A stretch of 64,000 bases of DNA. It comes from Glaciihabitans sp. (GTDB taxonomy: Bacteria; Actinomycetota; Actinomycetes; Actinomycetales; Microbacteriaceae). Location of the stretch: NCBI GenBank assembly GCA_025463785.1, contig JAODBD010000003.1, positions 461,287 to 525,286 on the forward strand, written 5' to 3'. The position numbers were made by a program, and so were the translations under genes. The notes below the pieces were generated by a model. It had not been told where the DNA came from. It did no database searches and was given only the letters and a program-made list of their open reading frames with translations. Positions 43,585 through 52,350 of the stretch are shown one piece after another. Position 1 is the first letter of the stretch, and every line of letters begins with the position of its first letter.

Positions 43585-46377
43585 GTGCCTGGCACGAAGA
43601 AGCTGGTCATCGTCGAGTCGCCCGCAAAGGCGAAGACGATCGCCCAGTACCTGGGGGATGGCTACGAGGTTCAGGCCTCCGTAGGTCACATCCGAGACCT
43701 CATCGAGCCGAAAAACCTGCCTCCCGAGCTCAAAAAGGGCGCGATGGGCAAGTTCTCGGTGGATGTCGACAACGGGTTCGAGCCGTACTACGTGATTTCA
43801 GACGCGAAGAAGAAGACGGTCGCCGACCTGAAGAAGGCGCTCGCCGGCGCCGACGAACTCTTCCTCGCAACTGATGAGGACCGCGAAGGCGAGGCCATCG
43901 CGTGGCACTTGCTGCAGGTGCTGAAGCCCAAGGTTCCCGTGCACCGCATGGTGTTTCACGAGATCACCAAAGAGGCTATCCAGGAAGCCAAGAACAACAC
44001 TCGCGAACTCGACACCGCACTCGTCGATGCGCAGGAGACCCGCCGCATCCTCGATCGGCTCTACGGTTACGAAGTCTCGCCGGTGCTCTGGCGCAAGGTT
44101 GGCCCCGGGCTCTCTGCGGGTCGAGTTCAGTCTGCGGCAACGCGACTCGTCGTCGATCGTGAGCGGGAGCGTCTCGCCTTCGTCGCCGCGAGTTACTGGG
44201 ATCTCATCGCCCAGCTCGGCACCGCAGAAGACACGCAAGACTTCGAGTCTCGCCTCGTGCGAGTCAACGGCACTCGCACCGCAGTCGGCCGCGACTTCGA
44301 CGACAAGGGCGCACTCAAATCCGACGCCTTTGCGCTGGATGAGGCCGCAGCGCAGGCCATTGCCGCAGCGCTTCGCGAGCCGGATGTCACCATCACGGTG
44401 AGCGCCGTTGAGTCGAAACCGTACACGCGGCGTCCGGCGGCGCCATTCACAACATCCACGCTGCAGCAGGAGGCCTCGCGCAAACTGCGATTCTCGGCGC
44501 GGCAGACCATGAGTGTTGCGCAGGCTCTGTACGAAAACGGGTACATCACCTATATGCGTACCGACTCGCCGACGCTCTCGCAGCAGGCGCTCACGGCGGC
44601 GCGCACGCAGGCCGCAAAACTGTATGGTCCCGAGACCGTTCCAGACAAACCGCGCCTCTACTCGGGCAAAAACAAGAGTGCGCAGGAGGCCCACGAGGCG
44701 ATCCGCCCATCCGGCGAAACTTTCCGCACTCCGACCGAGCTCCAGTCGACCCTTCGGGGCAACGAATGGAAGCTGTACGACCTGATTTGGAAGCGCACAG
44801 TCGCATCCCAGATGGCGGATGCCAAGGGTTCAACCGCAACCGTGACGATCGCGGCCAAGCGCGAGGCAGGCAGTCTCGTCACGACGGAAACCACTGGCGC
44901 GATCGAGGTTGCCGAATTCTCGGCGAGTGGAACGGTGATCACCTTCCGCGGCTTCATGCACGCGTACGAGGAGAGCCGCGACGAAGAGCGCAACGAATCC
45001 GCGGAGCCAGTGGAAGCGAAGCTGCCGCCGCTCACCGAAGGTCAGAAGCTGACCCTGCTCGAAATTGAGGCTAAGGGTCACGAGACCAGCGCGCCGCCGC
45101 GATACACCGAAGCGAGCCTCGTGAAGACGCTCGAAGAGCTCGGTATCGGGCGGCCGTCCACGTACGCAGCGATCATTTCGACCATCATCGATCGCGGCTA
45201 CGTCACGCCGCGCGGCACCGCCCTTGTACCCAACTGGATCGCATTCTCGGTCGTTCGACTGCTCGAGGAATACTTCAACGACCTGGTCCAATACGACTTC
45301 ACCGCCGGCATGGAAGACGACCTCGACCGTATTGCGGGAGGGGAAGCCGACCGGGTTGAGTGGCTCACGGGCTTCTACTTCGGCAGCGCAAACCAGCGCG
45401 GGCTCCGCACCGTGATCGACAACCTCGGTGAGATCGACGCGCGCGAAATCAACTCGATCAGGATTTCGGATGAGATCACGCTCCGGATCGGCAAGTACGG
45501 CCCCTATCTTGAGGCACCCAGTGAGGACGGCGAGCCGCCGCGACGGGTCAACATCCCGTCCGAACTTGCTCCAGACGAACTGACCGCAGCCAAGGCGCAG
45601 GAACTCATCGACGCTCCCGTCGTCGGGGATCGCGTGATCGGCATCAACCCCGAGAACGGCAAGCTCGTGCTCGCGAAGGACGGTCGATACGGTCCATACG
45701 TGACCGAGGCCGACCCGGAGCCGGCTGCGAGCGAGGCGCCCGTCGTCGAGCCCGAGCCCGAACCCGCCGCCGAGGTCGTGGACCCCGAAACCGGCGAGGT
45801 TATTGCGGCCAAGCCCAAGCGCAAGGCAGCGGCGAAGAAACCCGTCGTCGTGAAGCAGCGCACCGCATCCATTTTCAAGAGCATGGATCTTGCGACGATC
45901 GATCTCGACACGTCGCTGCGACTGCTCAGCCTCCCGCGCGTCGTTGGTGTCGATCCCGAGACCGGTGTCGAGATCACCGCGCAAAATGGCAAGTTCGGCG
46001 CGTACCTGAAGAAGGGCGTCGACACCCGGTCCCTGCCGAGTGAAGAGCTCATCTTCGACATCGATCTTCCGGGCGCCCTCGAACTCTACGCGCAGCCCAA
46101 ATACGGCGGCCGGGCAGCGTCGAGCGCCCTCAAAGAGTTTGATGCAGACCCCGAAAGCGGCAAACCGATCAAGATCAAAGACGGTCGGTTCGGCGCCTAT
46201 GTGACGGATGGCGTGACCAACGCGACGATTCCCCGCGGCGAAGAGGTCGAAGACATCGACTTCGAACGAGCCGTGCAGCTGCTCGCAGACAAGCGGGCGA
46301 AGGGACCAGCGAAGCCGAAGGCCAAGGCCCCGGCCAAGCGTGCGGCGCCGAAGCGTACGCCCGCCAAGAAGAAGTAA
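43585..46377 (+). CDS. topA: DNA topoisomerase I
   Basis: This 930-residue type IA topoisomerase relaxes negative supercoils. It begins KKLVIVESPAKAKTIAQYLG (Toprim), with the acidic DEDREGEAIAWHL, and the active-site tyrosine lies in GYITYMRTDSPTLS (about residue 318). The C-terminal third has repeated FGAY/YGPY modules (for example RYGPYVTEAD, KFGAYLKKGV, RFGAYVTDGV) instead of zinc fingers, and a Lys/Ala/Pro tail, as in other actinobacteria. It starts at GTG 43585 with GGAG 8 nt upstream. It is followed after 2 nt by tmk. Confidence 0.97.
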   Translation: MPGTKKLVIVESPAKAKTIAQYLGDGYEVQASVGHIRDLIEPKNLPPELKKGAMGKFSVDVDNGFEPYYVISDAKKKTVADLKKALAGADELFLATDEDREGEAIAWHLLQVLKPKVPVHRMVFHEITKEAIQEAKNNTRELDTALVDAQETRRILDRLYGYEVSPVLWRKVGPGLSAGRVQSAATRLVVDRERERLAFVAASYWDLIAQLGTAEDTQDFESRLVRVNGTRTAVGRDFDDKGALKSDAFALDEAAAQAIAAALREPDVTITVSAVESKPYTRRPAAPFTTSTLQQEASRKLRFSARQTMSVAQALYENGYITYMRTDSPTLSQQALTAARTQAAKLYGPETVPDKPRLYSGKNKSAQEAHEAIRPSGETFRTPTELQSTLRGNEWKLYDLIWKRTVASQMADAKGSTATVTIAAKREAGSLVTTETTGAIEVAEFSASGTVITFRGFMHAYEESRDEERNESAEPVEAKLPPLTEGQKLTLLEIEAKGHETSAPPRYTEASLVKTLEELGIGRPSTYAAIISTIIDRGYVTPRGTALVPNWIAFSVVRLLEEYFNDLVQYDFTAGMEDDLDRIAGGEADRVEWLTGFYFGSANQRGLRTVIDNLGEIDAREINSIRISDEITLRIGKYGPYLEAPSEDGEPPRRVNIPSELAPDELTAAKAQELIDAPVVGDRVIGINPENGKLVLAKDGRYGPYVTEADPEPAASEAPVVEPEPEPAAEVVDPETGEVIAAKPKRKAAAKKPVVVKQRTASIFKSMDLATIDLDTSLRLLSLPRVVGVDPETGVEITAQNGKFGAYLKKGVDTRSLPSEELIFDIDLPGALELYAQPKYGGRAASSALKEFDADPESGKPIKIKDGRFGAYVTDGVTNATIPRGEEVEDIDFERAVQLLADKRAKGPAKPKAKAPAKRAAPKRTPAKKK

Positions 46378-46379
46378 CC

Positions 46380-46994
46380 GTGGCGGGACTGTTCATCACC
46401 TTCGAGGGCGGCGACGGCTCCGGCAAGTCAACGCAGTCCGGATTGCTCACAGCCTGGTTGCAGGGGCAGGGCAGAACGGTCCTCGCATCCCGTGAACCGG
46501 GCGGCACAGACCTCGGCCTCGAACTTCGCAACATCGTGCTGCACCGACGCGGCCACATCACACCTCGTGCCGAGGCGCTGCTGTATGCCGCCGACCGAGC
46601 GCAACACATCGCGACCAAGGTTCGTCCGGCGCTCGCCCGCGGCGAGATCGTCCTTCAGGATCGCTACCTCGACTCGTCGGTCGCCTACCAGGGCGCCGGT
46701 CGCATTCTCGACCCGAATGAGGTGCGCGGGCTCTCGATCTGGGCGAGCGAAGGTCTGCTACCCGACCTCACCATCCTGCTCGACCTCGATGCCGATCTCG
46801 GCCGCGGTCGGCTCAGCGAGCGCACACAGTACGACCGGCTTGAAGACGAGGAGCACGAGTTCCACGCACGGGTTCGCGCCGCCTATCTCGACCTCGCGGC
46901 AGCCGAGCCCGAACGTTTTCTGGTGCTTCCGGCCACGGACAGCATCGAGTCGCTCGCCTCCGCAATTCGCGAACGTGTCGCTGGGCTCCTGTGA
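46380..46994 (+). CDS. tmk: Thymidylate kinase
   Basis: This 204-residue enzyme phosphorylates dTMP to dTDP. The P-loop is FEGGDGSGKSTQSGLL (residues 6-21), the DRYLDSSVAYQGAGR motif binds the nucleotide, and the lid region (GRLSERTQYDRLEDEEHEFHARV) follows. It starts at GTG 46380, 2 nt after the topA stop, so the two are co-transcribed. Confidence 0.95.
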   Translation: MAGLFITFEGGDGSGKSTQSGLLTAWLQGQGRTVLASREPGGTDLGLELRNIVLHRRGHITPRAEALLYAADRAQHIATKVRPALARGEIVLQDRYLDSSVAYQGAGRILDPNEVRGLSIWASEGLLPDLTILLDLDADLGRGRLSERTQYDRLEDEEHEFHARVRAAYLDLAAAEPERFLVLPATDSIESLASAIRERVAGLL

Positions 46995-47032
46995 GCTGTG
47001 CACTTTCCCGGCTCGCCGACGCCACCGGGCTC

Positions 47033-47038
47033 TAGGCT
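47033..47038 (+). promoter_or_regulatory. -10 element of holB
   Basis: TAGGCT is followed by 6 nt and the ATG at 47045; holB may have its own leaderless promoter inside the tmk-holB gap. Confidence 0.5.
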
Positions 47039-47044
47039 GACCGG

Positions 47045-48193
47045 ATGGGCGTGTGGGACGAACTGACCGGGCAGGCCGAGGCCATCGCGGTCTTCACTGC
47101 CGCTGCGGCAGCGAGTTCAACCGATTCGTCGATGACGCACGCCTGGCTGATCACCGGTCCGCCGGGCTCTGGTCGATCGAACCTCGCATACGCGTTTGCG
47201 ACGGCGCTGCTGTCGAGCGGCGCCGATGACGAGGCGACCGCTCGCCAGGTGGCGGCGCGTACGCATCCCGATCTCGGTGTTCTGAGCACGGAGCGCGTCA
47301 TCATCAGCATCGATGAGGTGCGCCAGCTCGTGTCGACGTCGCAGTTCTCGCCCTCCGTCGGGCGCTATCGCGTCATGATTATCGAAGATGCGGATCGCAT
47401 GAGCGAGCGCACGTCGAACGTCCTGTTGAAAGCGCTCGAAGAGCCGCCTCCTCGCACGGTCTGGATCCTGTGTGCGCCGAGCGAGGCAGACCTCATCCCG
47501 ACCATCCGATCCCGGGTTCGCAGCGTAAGACTTCGCGTTCCGTCAATCGACGAGGTTGCCGATCTCATCTCCCGCCGCGATAGCGTCGACCTTCCCACCG
47601 CAACGCGAGCCGCGCGGGAGGCGCAGAGCCATATCGGCATGGCACATCGGCTGGCCACAAACGACGAGGCTCGCGCGAGACGCCAGCAGACCCTGCAGAT
47701 TGCTCTCGGCATCCGCTCGGTGGGCGATGCCGTGCGAGCTGCAGCCACCCTGCTCGAGCTGGCGGGCGACGACGCCAAAGCCATCACCGAGGAACGGGAT
47801 GCCGAGGAGCGCGAGAGTGCGCTGCGCTCGCTCGGCATCGAGCCGGGTGGCACTATTCCGCCGGCGTTGCGCGTGCAGTTGAAGAACCTCGAAGAAGACC
47901 AGAAGCGACGCGCGACGCGCAGCCTCCGCGACGGACTCGACCGCATCATGGTCGACCTGCTGTCGCTCTACCGCGACGTTCTCCTGTTGCAGTTGGGGGC
48001 GACGGTAGAGCCAATCAATCTCAGCATCGAGCCGCAGTTGATCGCGGCGAGCGAGCGATCCACACCCCCAGAAACTCTTGCAACAATGGATGCCATTGCC
48101 ACAGCCCGCCGCCGCATCGACGGCAACGTGAGCCCGGCGCTCGCCCTCGAGGCGATGCTCATTTCGGCCACGAGAAAGGAATCCGTGCGATGA
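47045..48193 (+). CDS. holB: DNA polymerase III subunit delta'
   Basis: This 382-residue clamp-loader subunit pairs with DnaX. The AAA+ part has HAWLITGPPGSGRSNLAYAFA, HPDLGVL, ISIDEVRQLV, MIIEDADRM and NVLLKALEEPPPRTVWIL. As in other delta' proteins the P-loop is degenerate (GSGRS in place of GxGKT), so it is not expected to hydrolyse ATP. Its stop overlaps the next start by 4 nt (ATGA). Confidence 0.93.
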   Translation: MGVWDELTGQAEAIAVFTAAAAASSTDSSMTHAWLITGPPGSGRSNLAYAFATALLSSGADDEATARQVAARTHPDLGVLSTERVIISIDEVRQLVSTSQFSPSVGRYRVMIIEDADRMSERTSNVLLKALEEPPPRTVWILCAPSEADLIPTIRSRVRSVRLRVPSIDEVADLISRRDSVDLPTATRAAREAQSHIGMAHRLATNDEARARRQQTLQIALGIRSVGDAVRAAATLLELAGDDAKAITEERDAEERESALRSLGIEPGGTIPPALRVQLKNLEEDQKRRATRSLRDGLDRIMVDLLSLYRDVLLLQLGATVEPINLSIEPQLIAASERSTPPETLATMDAIATARRRIDGNVSPALALEAMLISATRKESVR

Positions 48194-49746
48194 GGTCATC
48201 CACAGCACGCTCACTGCGTCGAAGCGCGCTTGTCGCCGTGATTGCGATTGCCGCGCTACTTCTCAGCGGATGCTCGTCCTGGTTCCTGCCTCCCCGCGCG
48301 ACCTCGGCCCCCACCGGTGAAATCGTCGCGGCCGACCTCGCGCCCTACTACCACCAGCGTCTCGTGTGGACGGCATGCAATGGCGGCTTCCAGTGCACCA
48401 CGGCCAGGGCGCCGCTCGACTGGAGCAAGCCAGCGGGCGGTTCGATCAAGCTTGCGCTGATTCGCAAGGTGACATCCGGTCACCGTCTTGGGTCACTTCT
48501 GGTCAATCCCGGTGGCCCCGGCGGCTCGGGCTACGACTTCGTTCGCGATTCGCTCAGTTTCGCCGTCGACTCACGCCTGCAGTCAAGTTACGACATCGTC
48601 GGATTTGATCCGCGCGGGGTCAATCACTCGACTCCGGTCACCTGCTATTCAAATCCGAAGAGTCTCGATTCGGTGATCTTCGACATCCCGAACGGCGCGA
48701 TTGGCTCAAATGCGTTTGTGAGCGGCACCGAGCAGACGTACAAGAAGTTCGGCGCGGATTGCGCGCGCTACACGGGACCGCTGCTGGGGCACGTTGATAC
48801 GGTCAGTGCAGCCCGTGACCTCGACCTCCTGCGCGCCACACTGGGAGACAAGAAGCTCAACTACCTCGGCTACTCCTACGGAACCCTGCTCGGCCAGACC
48901 TACGCCAACCTGTATCCGAAGAACACGGGGCGGCTGGTGCTCGATGGGGTCCTCGATCCCACGGCAACGCTGAACGACATCACAGAATTGCAGGCCAAGG
49001 GGTTCGAGCACGAGTTGCGGGCATTCCTGGCGGAGTGTCCGACGATCAAGGGATGCCCGTTCGGCACGAATGTCGACACCTCGATGGCGACCGTCCGCAG
49101 TCTTCTTGACTCGCTGGAGGCGAGCCCAGTTCGCAACACGGACGGGCGTGAACTCGGCGGCGAGTCGATGGTCTCGGCGATCATCGACCCGCTCTACAAC
49201 GTCAGCAACTGGCCCGCGCTGGTCGACGTGTTCAGCACGGTCATGAAGGGAGATCCGCGCTACGCGTTCCAGATCGCCGACGACTACTACGACCGCGACA
49301 CCAAAACCGCCACGTACATCGACAACAGCTACGAAGCGTTCAACGCGATCAACTGCCTCGACTACCCGACAGACACCAACCTGACCGCTATGCGCCAGGA
49401 GGCTGTGCGACTAAACCAGGTGGCTCCGGTCATCGGTCATTTGATGGCCTATGGGGATGCTCTCTGCTACGGCTGGCCGTACAAATCGGTTGAGACACCC
49501 GGCCCGCTTCCCGCCATCGGGTCTGCGCCCATCCTGGTCGTCGGTACGACGGGCGACCCCGCGACGCCGTACGCGATGGCGCAGCACGTGGCGAAGCTGC
49601 TGCAGAACGGTCACCTCGTGACCTACCACGGCGACGGTCACACGGCGTACAACAAGGGCACGAGCAAGGGCAACGTGTGCGTAAACAACGTGGTCGATAA
49701 CTTCTTCGTCGACGGCACTGTGCCGGCGACCGATCCGAACTGTTGA
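48190..49746 (+). CDS. Alpha/beta hydrolase lipoprotein (tripeptidyl aminopeptidase-like)
   Basis: This is a 518-residue secreted hydrolase. The lipoprotein signal ends in ALLLSGCSSW (lipobox Cys about residue 28). The catalytic Ser is in YLGYSYGTLLG, an oxyanion region in NPGGPGGSGYDFV, Asp in VGTTGDPATPYAMA and His in HGDGHTAY, the order seen in S33 peptidases with the C-terminal TAP-like domain. It would cleave peptides or esters outside the cell. The holB-hydrolase pair is common in actinobacteria, but the enzyme is unlikely to be linked to replication. Confidence 0.9.
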   Translation: MRSSTARSLRRSALVAVIAIAALLLSGCSSWFLPPRATSAPTGEIVAADLAPYYHQRLVWTACNGGFQCTTARAPLDWSKPAGGSIKLALIRKVTSGHRLGSLLVNPGGPGGSGYDFVRDSLSFAVDSRLQSSYDIVGFDPRGVNHSTPVTCYSNPKSLDSVIFDIPNGAIGSNAFVSGTEQTYKKFGADCARYTGPLLGHVDTVSAARDLDLLRATLGDKKLNYLGYSYGTLLGQTYANLYPKNTGRLVLDGVLDPTATLNDITELQAKGFEHELRAFLAECPTIKGCPFGTNVDTSMATVRSLLDSLEASPVRNTDGRELGGESMVSAIIDPLYNVSNWPALVDVFSTVMKGDPRYAFQIADDYYDRDTKTATYIDNSYEAFNAINCLDYPTDTNLTAMRQEAVRLNQVAPVIGHLMAYGDALCYGWPYKSVETPGPLPAIGSAPILVVGTTGDPATPYAMAQHVAKLLQNGHLVTYHGDGHTAYNKGTSKGNVCVNNVVDNFFVDGTVPATDPNC

Positions 49747-49780
49747 GTGGCCGGCTGTAAGAGTACAACGCCGGTGCAAC

Positions 49781-49797
49781 ATTGCAGACTATGCAAT
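49781..49797. promoter_or_regulatory. Candidate TetR operator
   Basis: The palindrome ATTGCA-N5-TGCAAT overlaps the -10 hexamer AATAAT (49795-49800), which itself ends 6 nt before the TetR-type ATG. A repressor bound here would shut off its own leaderless promoter. Confidence 0.5.
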
Positions 49798-49806
49798 AAT
49801 TGAGCC

Positions 49807-50454
49807 ATGTCGATTGCCGAAGCCCCGGGACTTCGCGAGCGAAAACGGATCGCAACCCGCAAGGCGATCCAGCGTGCCGTTCTCGAGCTGGCGCTTGAGC
49901 GTGGCCTCGAACGGGTCACAATCGAGGAGATCAGCAGGGTTGCCGACATTTCGCCCCGCACGTTCTTCAACTACTTCGTCTCCAAAGAGGCGGCAATCGT
50001 CGGCGATTCGCCCGACTTCATTGACGGCGAAGCCCTGCAGCACTTCGTCGATGGCGGCCCCAATGGCGACCTCATTCGCGATCTCGGTTACCTCCTCGCC
50101 GACGCGGCCGAGCGCGCATCCGAGGACCGCGACACACAGATCATGCGCAAAGAGCTGCACAGCAAATATCCGCACCTGTTCGCGCTGCGGATGGCGGGCA
50201 TGCGCGTGTTCGAGGACGAACTTTCGGCGGTCGTCGCGCGGCGACTTCTGCGGGAGGACGCCGCCTACGCGAAAGACCAGGCAACCCTGGCCTCGCGCTC
50301 CCGACTCGTCACCCTCGTAGCGATGGGCGCCCTGCGCCACGCATGGACGTGCTGGGCGGATTCAGCGAACAAGTCGGGTGAACCGCTTGCCGGCAGGATG
50401 CGAGACACGTTCGACCAGCTCGAGTCTGTCTTCGTGAAATCCCGCCAATCCTGA
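49807..50454 (+). CDS. TetR family regulator
   Basis: This 215-residue protein has an N-terminal TetR helix-turn-helix: RKRIATRKAIQRAVLELALERGLERVTIEEISRVADISPRTFFNYFVSKEAAIV. The C-terminal ligand domain is not recognisable. It stands alone between the holB-hydrolase operon and tRNA-Thr, so targets other than itself are not evident; a palindrome in its promoter suggests autoregulation. Confidence 0.9.
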   Translation: MSIAEAPGLRERKRIATRKAIQRAVLELALERGLERVTIEEISRVADISPRTFFNYFVSKEAAIVGDSPDFIDGEALQHFVDGGPNGDLIRDLGYLLADAAERASEDRDTQIMRKELHSKYPHLFALRMAGMRVFEDELSAVVARRLLREDAAYAKDQATLASRSRLVTLVAMGALRHAWTCWADSANKSGEPLAGRMRDTFDQLESVFVKSRQS

Positions 50455-50498
50455 TCGGCTAAGCTTTCTTGCTGTGCGACCGGCTATGTCGGTCTCAC

Positions 50499-50571
50499 GC
50501 CGCCTTAGCTCAGTCGGTAGAGCATCTCACTCGTAATGAGAAGGTCGTCAGTTCGATTCTGACAGGCGGCT
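50499..50571 (+). tRNA. tRNA-Thr(CGT)
   Basis: The 73-nt cloverleaf has acceptor stem GCCGCCT/AGGCGGC, anticodon stem TCTCA/TGAGA around CTCGTAA (anticodon CGT) and T-loop AGTTCGATTCT. CCA is encoded (50572-50574). Its 3' 50 bp are duplicated at 55444-55493, so it is the attachment site of the island and remains intact at the left junction. Confidence 0.95.
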
Positions 50572-51737
50572 CCACGAAAATCCCGCGGAATTACGCGGAT
50601 GTGGCAGTCTTCGATTGCTTCAGCATTGCCGGAGCGGCAGGTTTTGCCCACATCTGTTGCACGAGCGCGGGCGTCCAGGGCGTCGGCCACAGCGTCCAGG
50701 TCGTCGTCGAAGAGGTCGCTGTAAACGTCGAGAGTCATGGCCGCGGATGCGTGGCCGAGCATCCGCTGGACTGCCAGGACTGTGGCGCTAGCCGAGATGG
50801 CCAGCGATGCATCTGTGTGACGCAGCGAGTGAGGGGTGATTTTCGGCAGCTCGGGATACTTCGTTTGCAGGGTCTCGACAGCAGCGTCGAAACGGCGGCG
50901 GCGGAAATTGCCGTTGCGGAGGACATCGCCCTTCGGTGACGGGAACACGAGGTCGTCGGGCTGCTTGCCTTCGGTTCGGCTAGTCATCGCATCTTTGAGA
51001 AACGCAGGGAACGGGACCGAACGGCGCTCGTGATTCTTCGGGGTTCCCCAGATGATCTCGCCCTCCGGTTCAGTGACAGCTTCAGCAACGTCGAGACGCC
51101 GACGCTCGAGGTCGACACGCTTGACCTTGAGCGCAGCCATCTCGCCCCAGCGAAGGCCGGTGTAGGCCAGCAGGTAGATGATGTCGGAGTCTGGCCCGCA
51201 GCTTGCTGCCAGCTCGTCGACTTGCTGAGGCGTCAGGTATCCGCGGCTGCTCGCCCCGACTCGTGGCAGGCGGATGCCGTCGCATGGATTGCGGGGGATA
51301 CGGCGATCGTGGACGGCGTACTTCATGAGGCCCGAGAACACGACGTGGATCTTGCGCACACTCGACGGAGCGAGCGAGTCGCTCATCTTGGTCACCCATG
51401 CCTGAACGTCTGTGTGATAGACAGCAACGAGTGGTGTCGTTCCCCACTTCGGTAGAACGTGCTTGGTGAGAATCCACTCGTACGCCGATCGCGTCGACGG
51501 CTTCAGGTTGGCGTGAGCGGCGATCCATAGGTTCGACCAAGCGCTCACCGATACGCGCGACAGGGTCGGATCGACCCACTCGCCGCGACCCATCGAAACC
51601 TCGACGCTGGCGAGAAACTGCTCGGCGTCGTGCTTGGTCCGGAAACCGCGCTTGTCCGTCTGACGTTTATCCGGCGTCCGGTAGCGCACTCGGTATCGTT
51701 TGCCGCCGTTGGTTGTGTACGCAGTCACGCTCCCCAT
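50505..51737 (-). CDS. Tyrosine recombinase (integrase)
   Basis: This is a 410-residue phage-type integrase. The N-terminal arm-binding region (RYRVRYRTPDKRQTDKRGFRTKHDAEQFLASVE) and SAM-like core-binding domain precede the catalytic domain. That domain has Arg in AYTGLRWGEMAALKV, His/Arg in TPHSLRHTDASL, His in MLGHASAAMTLDVYSDLF and the Tyr nucleophile in the same segment. The last 20 residues are coded by the antisense of tRNA-Thr, and the stop codon (50505) lies inside the tRNA gene. It would recombine the two 50-bp att copies. It starts at ATG 51737. Confidence 0.93.
   Translation of the reverse strand: MGSVTAYTTNGGKRYRVRYRTPDKRQTDKRGFRTKHDAEQFLASVEVSMGRGEWVDPTLSRVSVSAWSNLWIAAHANLKPSTRSAYEWILTKHVLPKWGTTPLVAVYHTDVQAWVTKMSDSLAPSSVRKIHVVFSGLMKYAVHDRRIPRNPCDGIRLPRVGASSRGYLTPQQVDELAASCGPDSDIIYLLAYTGLRWGEMAALKVKRVDLERRRLDVAEAVTEPEGEIIWGTPKNHERRSVPFPAFLKDAMTSRTEGKQPDDLVFPSPKGDVLRNGNFRRRRFDAAVETLQTKYPELPKITPHSLRHTDASLAISASATVLAVQRMLGHASAAMTLDVYSDLFDDDLDAVADALDARARATDVGKTCRSGNAEAIEDCHIRVIPRDFRGAACQNRTDDLLITSEMLYRLS
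50526..50575. repeat. attL (50-bp direct repeat)
   Basis: This sequence is identical to 55444-55493 over all 50 bases; the flanking bases differ on both sides (T versus G before, G versus A after). It covers the tRNA-Thr anticodon arm to CCA plus one base. Confidence 0.95.
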
Positions 51738-51778
51738 GCGGAGATTGTGCGACAGGCGTCTGACATCAAATTCGAGAA

Positions 51779-51792
51779 CGCTCCTAGGAGCG
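51779..51792. promoter_or_regulatory. 14-bp perfect palindrome upstream of the integrase
   Basis: CGCTCCTAGGAGCG lies 42 bp upstream of the integrase start in the divergent region with the next gene. It may be an operator for the integrase or for the gene at 51844. Confidence 0.4.
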
Positions 51793-51843
51793 AGCGCGAG
51801 CGTCTTTGTCGAGTGAGTGCTTCAGCCCTAGGCTCGAGTTCTG

Positions 51844-52155
51844 ATGGAGGCCGAGCCAACATACCCGCATGACTGTCCGACCATGGTCAACGCTGTGGAA
51901 CGCAACAGTTCGCCAATCGTCTACAGCCCGCGCTTCCGAGAATTTGGCGTCAGGGATGTAGGCCCAATGGCTGAAGGCGCGTACACATTCGCGTTCTGTC
52001 CGTTTTGCGGACTCGAGTTGCCTGCAAGTCTGCGGTCCGAATATTTCGACGAGCTCGAGGCGTTGGGTTTCGACGATCTGGATATCTTCACCAGTGACGA
52101 TGACCTGCCTGCGGCATTCCGGGACGATACGTGGTGGCGAGCCACTCCTGCCTAG
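51844..52155 (+). CDS. Small CPFCG zinc-ribbon-like protein (DUF6980/immunity-like)
   Basis: This 103-residue protein has the pattern HDCPTM, then YSPRFREFGVRDVG, FCPFCGLELPASLRSEYFDELEALG and a C-terminal PAAFRDDTWWR. This order matches what I recall as the DUF6980 family, small proteins often found among toxin-immunity genes. The CPFCG knuckle plus the N-terminal His/Cys could bind one zinc ion. A TAGGCT -10 lies 9 nt upstream of the ATG. No toxin gene is next to it, so it would be an orphan immunity gene. The family name is from memory. Confidence 0.65.
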   Translation: MEAEPTYPHDCPTMVNAVERNSSPIVYSPRFREFGVRDVGPMAEGAYTFAFCPFCGLELPASLRSEYFDELEALGFDDLDIFTSDDDLPAAFRDDTWWRATPA

Positions 52156-52188
52156 CTGGTCGAGAGTGAAACGACGGGTTCAGGCTCT

Positions 52189-52301
52189 GGATCCCTTTCA
52201 CACCGTCGATTCTGCGTAGGGCGCAAATCCCAACCCCTCTCTCTCCACATGCTTCGAGAAAGGGGTTGGGATACAAGGAATCGACGGTGTGAGAGGAATC
52301 C
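52189..52301. repeat. Structured repeat, copy A (three-stem hairpin)
   Basis: The 113-bp element folds as an outer stem (52199-52212 with 52278-52291, 14 bp perfect, extended outward with one wobble and one mismatch), a small hairpin on the left side (TGCG/CGCA, 52213-52225), and an inner stem (52227-52237 with 52262-52272, 11 bp). It begins GGATCCC and ends AATCC. It follows a gene stop by 33 bp but has no T-run. Copy B at 52971-53082 has the same plan with compensated base changes. Confidence 0.85.
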
Positions 52302-52350
52302 GGTTGAGTGTTGTTGATGATGCGTGCTGGCAGCCGAATAAGCTCCAAAC

